NCBI RefSeq assembly: GCF_000499845.2
Contig: NC_023753.2
Span: forward strand, 9,563,791-9,627,790
Length of the DNA: 64,000 nt
Source: Phaseolus vulgaris
Taxonomy: Eukaryota > Streptophyta > Magnoliopsida > Fabales > Fabaceae
Direction of reading: 5' to 3'
Below the pieces are notes generated by a model. It made no database searches, was not told the DNA's origin, and saw only the letters and a program-made list of their open reading frames with translations. The position numbers and the translations under genes were made by a program. Positions 47,976 through 58,009 of the stretch are shown one piece after another. The first letter of the stretch is position 1. Each line of letters starts with the position of its first letter.

Positions 47976-49726
47976 CTTTAAGTTCAAAATACCAAGACCG
48001 TCAACTTCTCTAGGCTCGTAAGCCTTTTTCCAAGAAACTCACACTATTTTCCTTCCTTTTGAATCCTAACCCCACAAAACTTTCTCTGGATTTTTTCAAT
48101 CTCCTTTAGCACAACAGAAGACAACTTATACATAGATATATAGAAAAGCGAGATAGAAGAAAGAACCGACTTAATGAGACAAACTCTCATGGCCAACGAA
48201 AGAAATCTACCTTTCCATCTTCCCAACCTACTCTTAACTCTTTCTATCACTCCGTCCCAAAATGAGACTCTCTTGTGGCTCCCCCCCCCACACACAAGCA
48301 ACCCTAAATATTTGAAAGGAGTTTTCATCACTTTGCAATTAAGGATTGGAGCAAACTGCTGAATCACAGTGTGGTCAACCCCCACCTATCCAATTCTACT
48401 CTTTGAAAAATTGACCTTCAAACCAGAGGCTAATTCAAAATAGTGCAGAATGAATTTCAAATTGCAAACAAATTTAAAGTTAGCTTCACAAAGTCATCCA
48501 CATTGAAGCATGTTTACCTTAACCTTTTGTACCCAACCTCTAGACTCTCCACCAGATTCTTCTCTACAGTTTTCCTTCCAACACCTGCTAATCCTTCTGC
48601 CACAATAAGAAACAGAAAAGGCGCAAGAGGGTCACCTTGACGTAAACCGCTCTTTGAGTAAAACTCTGAAGTAGAACTCCCATTTACAAACACCGACACA
48701 AAGGAAAACTCCAAACAAGATTTAATCCATCTGATCCATTTTTTTGCAGAAGCCTAACCTTCCAAGCATGTAGTATAAAAACTCCCAACTTACAAAGTCA
48801 TATGCCTTTTCGTAATCAACTTTAAAGTAGACACAACTCTTTTTCCTCCACTTCACCTCCTCTAAAACCTCATTGGTCACGAGAACACTATCCAATAAGC
48901 CCCTTCCCTCCAAGAAAGCAGATTGCCTAGTATCAATAAACTTACTTATAACCTTCTTCAGCCTAAGAGACAAAACCTTTGAAACGATTTTGTATAAACA
49001 ACCTACTAGAGAGATAGGTCTGAAGTCACTTAGCTGCTGCGGGTTGTCAATCTTGGGAACCAAACAGATGAAAGACGCATTTGACCCCCTGGACCAACTG
49101 CCTCTATCTGCAAACTCGTTCACAATCTTCAAAACATCCTCTTTTAAAATCTCTCAACAGAACTTTAAAAAGTCAAAGTTAAAACCGTCGGGACCAGGAC
49201 TCTTCGAGCTTTCACAACTCCATACTGCAAATTTAACTTCTTCTTTAGATATATCTTCGACCAACGTTCTATTCTCCTCCCCAAAAACTGAGTTAAACTG
49301 AACATTATCCAACCTGACAGGAACCCCATCAACTCCATCAAACCGAGATTTAAACAAACTCCTAACCTTATCCTCTACCACCTCTTTATCATCACACCAT
49401 AGCCCGTCCATGAAAACTTCATTTAAACCATTCCTCGCCCTCCTCCACTTGACAACCGAATGGAAAAATCCTGTATTAAGGTCTCCATGTTCCACCCACT
49501 GATGTCTGGCTTCTTGCTTAAAGGGAAGCCGACTATGTTCTACCAGCAGCAACCACCTCTCCTCTCTTCCTTGCTCATCGAGATCACTTTCATCGTCTCT
49601 TTCATCCAACTCTTGTAATTTCTTGAACATTTTGTCCCCTGCAAGGTTCACAAAACCAAAAACCTTCCTATTCCAGATTTTTAAGTCAACCTTCAACTTC
49701 TTCAATTTTTCTTTAAAAACAAACAT
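47976..49726 (-). pseudogene. LINE ORF2 reverse transcriptase, upstream part, broken
   Basis: Fragments in three frames cover a non-LTR reverse transcriptase: SSKSPGPDGFNFDFLK (49154-49726), FICLVPKIDNPQQLSDFRPISLVGC and VYFKVDYEKAYDFVSWEFL (48722-49132), SGLRQGDPLAPFLFLIVAEGL (48514-48714), then TPFKYLGLLVCGG...SRLGRWKGRFLSLAMRVCLIKSVLSS (48044-48385). The tetrapeptide expected to hold the two catalytic aspartates is lost near 48490-48505, where a small deletion and an in-frame TGA (48496-48494) occur. Enzyme activity is therefore not expected. The frame runs on into the copia insertion and resumes at 42964. Confidence 0.9.
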
Positions 49727-50438
49727 ACCTCCCCCTGCACCTCGTAGTTATGCCACTTACTCTTTACAAAATCTTTAAACCTACTATCACTTTGCCACGC
49801 ATCCAAGCTTCTAAACGGTTTCGGAACCCAATCCACTATCGAGTCCTTAAACACTAAGGCACAATGATAAAAAACAGTTCTACTTAAGACGAATTGTTTA
49901 CAAGCCAGCCACACATCCAGCCATTCCCTGGTCACCAAGACCCTGTCTATTATGCTTTTAATTGACCTGTTCCGCTTGTACACCAAAAACCTTCCTATTC
50001 CAGATTTTTAAGTCAACCTTCAACTTCTTCAATTTTTCTTTAAAAACAAACATACCTCCCCCTGCACCTCGTAGCTATGCCACTTACTCTTTACAAAATC
50101 TTTAAACCTACTATCACTTTGCCACGCATCCAAGCTTCTAAACGGTTTCGGAACCCAATCCACTATCGAGTCCTTAAACACTAAGGCACAATGATCAGAA
50201 ACAGTTCTACTTAAGACGAATGGTTTACAATCCAGCCACACATCCACCCATTCCCTGGACACCAAGATCCTGTCTATTATGCTTTTAACTGACCTGTTCC
50301 ACTATCGAGTCCTTAAACACTAAGGCACAATGATCAGAAACAATTCTACTTAAGACGAATTGTTTACAATCCAGCCACACATCCAACCATTCCCTGGACA
50401 CCAAGACCCTGTCTATTATGCTTTTAACTGATCTGTTC
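49655..50438 (-). repeat. Triplicated segment of the LINE endonuclease/linker region
   Basis: The sequence 'cactatcgagtccttaaaca' occurs at 49834, 50161 and 50300. The first two belong to copies offset by 327 bp (49655-49981 and 49982-50299). The third belongs to a further partial duplication offset by 139 bp. The 327-bp offset is a multiple of three, so two copies stay in one frame, while the 139-bp step breaks frame. Confidence 0.9.
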
Positions 50439-51014
50439 TGCTTGTACCAAGTAAACTTTCTACCTACCATCGGTACATCTAAAAGTTTGGACTTTTCAGT
50501 AAAATCATTAAACCCTATGATATCTCTGCTGTAGTCAAACACTGAGAATAGACTCCTTCTCTCTTCCTGTCTTCGAATTAAAGTCTTCAAGTACATCCCA
50601 CACCCTATTGTTCTAACACCGTCTGAACTCACTAATTTCTTCCCAAATGATCTTTTTTTCCCTCAACGAACTAGGACTGTAGACATTAACTATCATAATC
50701 TGAACCCCTCCACCGCCCTTCCACACCCCTTCAACAGCAGAAAAACGGTTGCCTCTAAAAGAGTTGACGAGTTGAAACCGACTATTTCTCCACATAGTAA
50801 TGATCCCTCTTGCGTTATTACTAGCACCAACCTCAATCCAACCAATATCATTAGATCCCCACAACAGGAAACCATTCTCCTTACTAATCTTAGAACATTT
50901 AGTCTCTTGTAAGCAAATCATGTTGACCTGTTCTTTGCTAATAAAGTCTCTAATACATTTTTGTTTAATACTCCCTCCTAATCCCCTTGTGTTCAAACTA
51001 ACAATCTTCATCAT
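49655..51014 (-). pseudogene. LINE ORF2 5' part: apurinic-type endonuclease, broken
   Basis: ORF2 begins MMKIVSLNTRGLGG at 51014. The endonuclease motifs LNTRG, LQETK, and later SDHCAL are visible. Frame is lost near 50630 and again around 50270. The C-terminal part of the domain is present three times because of tandem duplications (units offset by 327 bp and 139 bp), so the original reading frame is scrambled. Confidence 0.85.
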
Positions 51015-53302
51015 CTGAAACACTATTTTCCCTCCTAACAACCTTCTGCTTGCCACTGTCTCGATTTTCCAAAGACTTTAACTTGCTGATAACAATTTCC
51101 TCCTCTCCATTAAAGGAAAACCCAAGTTCCTTTCCTATGCTCCAAATTCTAATAGCTTCTAAGTTTTCATTTTTCAACCAATTAAGCCTATAGCCATTTT
51201 TATCAACACTGTTGGCGCTTCGACTAAGAGGGACAATGGTCTCACGGCTAGCTTTAGCATTCAATTTCGAAAACAGGGTTCGAGAAACCTTCCCTATTAC
51301 CAATTTTTCGTCAGCTTGTGAACCTGTTCCTCCAAAGCTGACCAAGGGAGCACGGTTAAACGTGCAGCTTGCGTGTCTACCATCCACCTCATGGACACCA
51401 TCGCTGTTTGACAAATCAAGACCGAATTGATGCTCCCACTTAAACTCCTCCGACCATCCACCACCGCACCACTCTTATGCAAAACCACTGCATCTTACTT
51501 CCCATTCTGCAGAAACCACTCTATCTTCCCTCCCATTAACCAGCCTCGTACCCTCGCAAACACTCTCATCGCCGCTCCACCCTGAACTACCATCACCAGC
51601 AGTGGCAACGACACCCAGCGCGGAGGGCGACATGGATATAAGTTCGCAACCTGTTGCCGCAGTCAAGTCCACGAATAAGACTCCGCCACTGGTTATTGCC
51701 GCTCCAAAAACGCCTTTGGAAGACGACGAGAACCCACCGCTTTGATGAGCAGACCAGTCGCCGCAGACCATCGCTTGCCGCGTCGCCTCTTCACCTGCGA
51801 CCTCCCTTGAGAAGACGCACATGGCAGCCGCCGCCGCCCCTGGTGATGTCCCAACCCTATTCGCGTCTCTTTCTTGTGCCAGAATAGGCCCAACACAAAT
51901 TAGGTCATGAGACCACTCCTGAGCAATTAATGCGTCTTTAAGACCCAAATGCCTTTTTGCACAACAACCTGATTAGGCCCCACTACTTTTATTGTTGTCC
52001 TCTAACTTTTTAAATAAAATTGTTGAATTACTAGAGTAGGAAAAATCTGCCCCCAGGCTGAACAATTTTACCCCACAATTATTAGAGTTGCATGCGACTC
52101 CTACTCCACCTAAACTAGGCTGATTTTTACCGCAATGATTATTTTTGCATGCGCCACCTTCACCACCTAATAGACTACCCTTCACCTTCGCAGGAAACTG
52201 AACCGTTTTTTCTTTGCCTTCCTTTGGTTCAAACCCTCCACCAAGCTCCGAGCAGAAAGAGTTAACAGACCCAACTCCTCCAAATTCGACCAAGCTTGCC
52301 GGAATCCTCCTCACGAACCACTCCCTAATGATGATCATAGTAACAAAACCTCAATCTCTTCTTCAAAAGAGACGGTGCATAAAGTACCATTAATTTGCAC
52401 TTGCTTCACCACCTTTGCATCTCTTCCTACCGGGATTCTAACGTGCAGTCGAGCGAACTCAACAACCTCCCTTGTTATCGTGGCGTTGTCAACCTCAACT
52501 AACGAACCGACAAGAGACCTAATAAATTCGAAACACTGGCTACTCCACAACGCCAACGGGATACCTCTACAGCGCACTGGCCACTCCACAACGCCAACGA
52601 GATATCTCTACAGCGAACCCAAACAAATTTTTCACCTACCACAAAGCTATCGTCCCAAGGGACAAGAGACTCGAATATCCCATCTAACCATTCTTTATTT
52701 TTGACAACTAACTTCTCTAAGAATCCCACTTCATCACAGGATAACAACACAAACTTCTCCCCTAGAGACCTCAACTTCACAGAATTAACTCCACTCAAAA
52801 TAAAACTTTCCTTAATAGACTGCACATTTTTTAACTCAATAAGTCTCCCTACAAAGCAATCCTCTAGCCACTTTGTAGAATCCACCACGACTTGAAAGCA
52901 GACCGTGCTGGCGTCCAAGACCTTCTTAGAAGCAGACTCGTGACCGTCCCTAACCACTTGAGCAAAGGATCTTTGTTGAGCCTTCTGCCTCCAAGCCTTC
53001 CTTACATGTTCATGTTTCCTTACTTCATCCAACTCGGGTCTGTGTGGTTCCTTCCTGCTAAACTTAGGTATATTTACCCGCAGCTTCCAAAGACCTATCC
53101 AATTAGCGTCTAGTTTCCTTTATAAAACGTGAGCATCCAACACCCCTTGAAATCTCACGAACCCAAAGCGTCGTTTACCAGAATCTAACCTTCTTGATAT
53201 GAATACGTCGATAACCCTTCCCCACCTCTAAAAAATCTTCCACATGTCCCTCTCCATGTACTCATGAGGAAAGTTTGTGAAGAATAACTTCACTTCTGCC
53301 AT
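50998..53302 (-). pseudogene. LINE ORF1 (RRM-like nucleic-acid-binding protein), broken
   Basis: Translation from the ATG at 53302 gives MAEVKLFFTNFPHEYMERDM, then RRFGFVRFQGV, an RRM-like beginning typical of plant L1 ORF1. An in-frame TAG at 53230-53228 interrupts it. Downstream fragments in several frames (53032-52499, 52589-52335, 52338-51973, 51948-51475, 51414-50998) continue the protein and show repeated frameshifts. A 41-bp tandem duplication at about 52534-52615 is one cause. The last fragment ends SVSDDEDC and overlaps the ORF2 start by about 16 bases. Confidence 0.8.
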
Positions 53303-53373
53303 TCTTTTGGCAACGTCTCTCTCTTACAACCCTAAACCCCAAATATTCAGCATAGAACAGAATGCTGAGCATC

Positions 53374-53388
53374 TGTTAGTTTATGTCT
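53374..53388. repeat. LINE target site duplication, right copy
   Basis: TGTTAGTTTATGTCT directly precedes (in element orientation) the LINE 5' UTR. It is identical to 41723-41737. Confidence 0.92.
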
Positions 53389-54177
53389 ATGTAATAGGTT
53401 GTTTTCTTTTTATAATAAGTTTTTAATATGTATTTTTTTTTCTATCTCCTTCTTCTTTTCTTCTTTTTTGTTGCACATTTTTTTGCTCTGTTTTTTATAG
53501 CTTATGATTGCAAAAAAGATAAGTTCAATAAAACCATAATGGATGACAAATTATCCATGCAAAATTAGATAGAAAATTAGCAACAATTTTAACGCGTGTT
53601 TGGGTTTAACGAACTTGTTTTGAAAAGTTAATACTCCAAATTTGTTAGTGTGTTGACATTAATTGTTTTAATAACTATTTTGTGATGAAAAATGTGGAAG
53701 GAAGACTTCTCTACGGTGTTACTTGCCACCCAAGGCTAGATATTGTTTATGACTTTTTTCTAAAAAAAGAATGGTCTTCTATTATGTACATAACTTGCTA
53801 CCCAAGGCCAGATATTGTTTATAAACAAACCCCTCTTAAACAACCACTTAATATCTCTGCTACACCTACACTCTTTCTCTTTGAGGCTAACCACTGTTCA
53901 GTGCAGTTTCTTTAACCAAGGTTTTTATCTCAATTGTGTCTTATGTATGAATAATTAACATATTACTGATTCGTAAACTTAGTGTATAAAATTGACTATG
54001 ATGGTGTGTAACCAGTTATCTTTTGTCTTTTGACTTATGACTTATGATTTATGATGGTGTGTAACTTGATGTGACTTATGACTTATATGTGCCTGCTACA
54101 AACTCGGATCGTGAGAAACAATTGTTTAGATTGTATGCAATAGAAATGATGAATGTTGATTTTAGGTTGGAGAAGTA
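53389..54177 (+). promoter_or_regulatory. EF-1alpha promoter, 5' UTR and probable leader intron
   Basis: Between the LINE border and the EF-1alpha start codon lies a region with a 72-bp tandem duplication (about 53695-53766 and 53767-53838; shared 'cccaaggc.agatattgtt'). A TATA-like 'tttataaac' lies near 53819 at the end of the second copy, followed by a pyrimidine-rich leader (53850-53920). 'gattttag' at 54158-54165, just before 'gttggagaagtaATG', looks like a splice acceptor. This fits the 5' UTR intron usual in plant EF-1alpha genes; the leader exon end is uncertain. Confidence 0.6.
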
Positions 54178-56270
54178 ATGGGTAAAGAGAAGGTTCACAT
54201 TAGCATAGTGGTGATTGGCCATGTGGACTCAGGGAAGTCAACTACCACTGGTCACCTCATCTACAAGCTGGGAGGTATTGACAAGCGTGTGATAGAGAGA
54301 TTCGAGAAGGAGGCTGCTGAGATGAACAAGAGGTCTTTCAAGTATGCTTGGGTTCTTGACAAGCTGAAGGCTGAGCGTGAAAGAGGAATCACCATTGACA
54401 TTGCTCTCTGGAAGTTTGAGACCACCAAGTACTACTGCACAGTCATTGATGCCCCCGGACACAGGGATTTCATCAAAAATATGATCACTGGGACATCCCA
54501 AGCTGACTGTGCTGTTCTTATTATTGATTCCACCACTGGTGGTTTTGAAGCTGGTATTTCTAAGGATGGACAGACCCGTGAACATGCTCTCCTTGCTTTC
54601 ACTCTCGGTGTGAGGCAGATGATTTGCTGCTGTAACAAGGTATATATATAGTAAACTTCTACACCTTCATTGTTGAGAATTCTTTTCTTCAGAATCCCTA
54701 CTTAATTAATTTAGTGAGAGACTATGACCAATGAATATTGATAACTGATTCATTGAATAGATTCAGTGATGATCATAAAAGTCTTGAAATTATAACTCTT
54801 TTTTCAAAATGCGGTGAACTTTAATTGTTCACTATTTCTTTAGGTAATAAACCTTCCTCTCATTCTCTATATAAAAGAAACTTGTGAGGAAGAAAAAAGT
54901 AAACAAAAGAGAAGAGATAGAGAGTAAACGAGAGAATAGATAACCATGGTGAGATTAAAAATCCTAATGAAATGCTGGAGACACTTGTATATTCCATCAT
55001 TTTTGGATGAAATGAAGTGTTACCGTCTTAAAGTGAGAAAAACAAATATTGTAATGATACTTTTATAATAAAGACATTTTTTAATTAGGTCTCGTGACTT
55101 TTACTTTTCAAAAAGTTTTTAAGATTAAAATTTATCGGTGTCATTATTTTATTTTACTCTATTTTCTATTATCTGTTTGCAACTTTTTTTCAGATTAAAA
55201 TTTATCAGTGTCATTATTTTATTTTACTCTATTTTCTATTATCCGTTTGCAACTTGTGTAAGTGTACATTTTATATAAACTAAGAAGAATTAGTTTTGAT
55301 TTTCACGATCTGATGATCTGATGTATGCAAACACTTGCACACGTACTTATTGTTAACCTATGATTTTATGTACTCTATTGAGTAGATGGATGCCACTACA
55401 CCTAACTACTCCAAGGCGAGATATGATGAAATTGTGAAGGAAGTGTCTTCTTACATGAAGAAGGTTGGTTACAACCCTGAGAAGATCCCTTTTGTTCCCA
55501 TATCTGGTTTTGAGGGAGATAACATGATTGAGAGGTCTACCAACCTTGACTGGTACAAGGGTCCTACCCTTCTTGAGGCGCTTGATCAGATCAATGAGCC
55601 CAAGAGGCCATCAGATAAGCCTCTTCGATTACCCCTTCAGGATGTGTACAAGATTGGAGGAATTGGAACTGTACCTGTTGGACGTGTGGAAACTGGTGTC
55701 TTGAAACCTGGAATGCTTGTTACTTTTGCACCAACTGGACTCACAACTGAAGTTAAGTCTGTGGAGATGCACCACGAAGCTCTCACTGAGGCTCTTCCTG
55801 GTGACAATGTGGGATTCAACGTGAAGAATGTTGCTGTCAAGGATCTGAAACGTGGTTTCGTTGCGTCAAACTCCAAGGACGACCCTGCCAAGGAGGCTGC
55901 CAACTTCACGTCGCAGGTTATCATCATGAATCACCCTGGACAGATTGGAAAGGGTTATGCACCAGTTCTTGATTGCCACACCTCCCACATTGCCGTGAAG
56001 TTTGCCGAACTTGTGACCAAGATTGACAGACGGTCTGGTAAAGAGCTTGAGAAGGAGCCCAAGTTCCTGAAGAACGGAGATGCTGGTTTTGTGAAGATGA
56101 TTCCCTCTAAGCCCATGGTGGTTGAAACCTTCTCCGAATATCCTCCACTTGGTCGTTTTGCTGTTAGAGACATGCGTCAAACTGTGGCTGTGGGAGTCAT
56201 CAAGAGCGTGGAGAAGAAGGACCCTGCTGGAGCTAAGGTCACCAAGGCTGCACAGAAGAAGGGCAAGTGA
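54178..56270 (+). CDS. EF1A: Translation elongation factor 1-alpha (eEF1A)
   Basis: A GTPase that delivers aminoacyl-tRNA to the cytosolic ribosome. Two coding exons, 54178-54639 and 55386-56270, join in frame to 448 aa, the normal plant length. Visible motifs are GHVDSGKS (14-21, P-loop), DAPGH (about 91-95) and NK|MD (153-156), which is split by the intron as in many plant eEF1A genes. The C-terminal EF-Tu domains 2 and 3 are complete and end AAQKKGK. The protein is close to the canonical plant sequence with a few differences (e.g. KVHISIVV near the start, GVRQMICCC), so this may be one diverged member of a gene family. AATAAA at 56403-56408 is a candidate polyadenylation signal. The 746-bp intron contains a 70-bp tandem duplication. 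Confidence 0.98.
55122..55261. repeat. 70-bp tandem duplication in the EF-1alpha intron
   Basis: The block starting 'agattaaaatttatcggtgt' at about 55122 recurs at 55192 with only a few differences ('cggtg/cagtg', 'tctgtt/ccgtt'). It lies inside the coding-region intron. Confidence 0.9.
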
Positions 56271-57190
56271 ATCGTGCAGGATGGTCTATTAAGAAATCCC
56301 TATTACATGACTATGATGAATGTTGTCTTGTTTGCAGTAGTACTTTTTTTCATGTTCTTGTTTATCAGTTTATGTCTCAGTGTCAGGTTTTTTTGTTATA
56401 TAAATAAAGTTTGTTTTATATTATATTATAATAAAATAATCATTTATTTAAGTGTGAAAATGAATGTAAAAGATGTGTTGCATGAACTAATTAGGATGAA
56501 TGAGGTGTTGAAGGATAAAAGAGTGTTCATCTGTAAACCATGTTCATCTTTGAAAGAAAACATTCTTATCTGCATAAACAATATGATATAACACGATTCC
56601 ATTGTTAAAAATAAGATGACTATAATAGTTAAAAGATTTCATTTAGTGTTTTTTTTTTCTTTTTACACATTATTCATCTTTTAAACTCATGAATAAACAA
56701 TTGTTTGAATGAGAAGAGTGTGACTCTAGATACTAATAATGACTATGACTACCACTCATGCAGTTAAAAAAGGAAATATAGCCAATTTTTTTTTCAAAGT
56801 ATTAATAAAGCTAATGCATACAAAGTAATTTGCAAGTACATATCATTTTCTTTTAAACAATAATTATTTGTAGTAGTTAATAATTTATCAAATTATTAAT
56901 TTGCTGTGATTCAAGATGGTGCCACGTGAACACCATATAAATCAATTAACAATTTTTACAAGATCTTTAATACATATGTTTTAGTAAGTGATAAATTCAG
57001 ATCCACATTTTATAAAAAAATAATGAAAATATAATATGATGAGAGCCTTAAAATTAAAAAAAAATAGGATCTTGTATAATATCTTAAATTTCAAAGAAAA
57101 AAATAAAATTTATAATTTCTTGTGTATCCAAAGATTTAAATGTGTCATTTTGAAATTTTAATATATTTAAAGCATAGACAGTGAAAAAAG
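56271..57190. other. EF-1alpha 3' UTR and intergenic spacer
   Basis: The first 150 bases are the EF-1alpha 3' UTR with a polyadenylation signal at 56403. The rest is AT-rich spacer without recognisable genes. Confidence 0.6.
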
Positions 57191-58009
57191 AGAGTGGCTT
57201 AGTAGTTATACCTAGGTAGCAAATTTATTGAAGAAGAAGGAAAAGCGAAATTTGGTGTGAGAAAGAGAAGAGCAGGTGGATTGAAAGTGTTCGCTGGAGC
57301 TCCACTACCACACCCACACCCACTGTTGGATCCTTCCTCAGCTCCTCAGACAATACATTTTCTCCCTTCGTTTTTTTCCACTTCCATTTTCTGCCTCCTG
57401 CTAGGTACTCCCTTCGATTTCCCCTTTCCCTATTCCATTTCTTCTTTTAAAGTTTTCATTTTTACTCTAATTCTTAATCACCCACATAATTCATTCTTCC
57501 ACATGAGCTATTTGCCCTACATGCGCCCACTTTCTTCAATCTTCAATTTGTTGGTTCAAACGACGATGAGCGTGTTTTGTTCGGTGTCGTAGCGGAAAAT
57601 GTTTTCGTTATTTCAGAAAAAAAATGACGTGGGTGAAGTTATTCCTCTCCTCATTTTTAAATATGTTTTTCGGCAACTTTTTTGGGTTAGTTTTGTGTCG
57701 TGGGTCTGTTAAGGGCGTTTCTTTGTTTGATATATATATTAAGGGATTCGATTTGAGATTCATGCAATATTGTTTTTTACTTGTTAGAATTTTATTGAAG
57801 ATTTAGTTTAGGTGGTTCTGACAGACAATGTCTTTGCTTGTTATAATTATAATAAGAATACAAAAGAATTCTGCAATGTGATTGTAGATGCTAGTAGAAT
57901 TTTAAAAACTATTGCGACTGTGATTTACCTGTCCTCCCAGTATTTTTGTAAACAATTTAACATTTAATTGTAGTTAAATAATTCTAAGGGTGCTTGAGGT
58001 GTAGGTGAA
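57191..58009 (+). promoter_or_regulatory. Probable 5' UTR exon and leader intron of the taxilin gene
   Basis: A pyrimidine-rich, GC-richer segment (57255-57405) ends at 'cctgctag|gtactc', a plausible splice donor. A plausible acceptor 'gaggtgtag' lies five bases before the start codon at 58010. The 111-codon frame that overlaps this leader has no domain and is taken as 5' UTR. Exact ends are uncertain. Confidence 0.5.

Larger units (their letters stand above)
41738..53373 (-). mobile_element. L1-type LINE (non-LTR retrotransposon), split by a copia element
   Basis: The LINE runs on the minus strand from its 5' end at 53373 to a short A-tail (A8, complement of 41737-41744). The 15-bp sequence TGTTAGTTTATGTCT occurs at both borders (41723-41737 and 53374-53388), a target site duplication that bounds the insertion. 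Without the copia insert and its duplicated 5 bp, the LINE is about 6.6 kb, a full-length size for plant L1 elements. In order it carries an RRM-type ORF1, an overlapping ORF2 with endonuclease, reverse transcriptase and a C-terminal zinc-binding segment (CSFC near 42290). Many frameshifts, stops and internal duplications mean it cannot be autonomous. Confidence 0.93.

Noticed and set aside
57257..57592. 111-codon plus-strand frame before the taxilin gene
   Set aside because: Its sequence is low-complexity Pro/Phe/Ser without a domain, and it crosses a good splice donor. It is better explained as 5' UTR plus intron.
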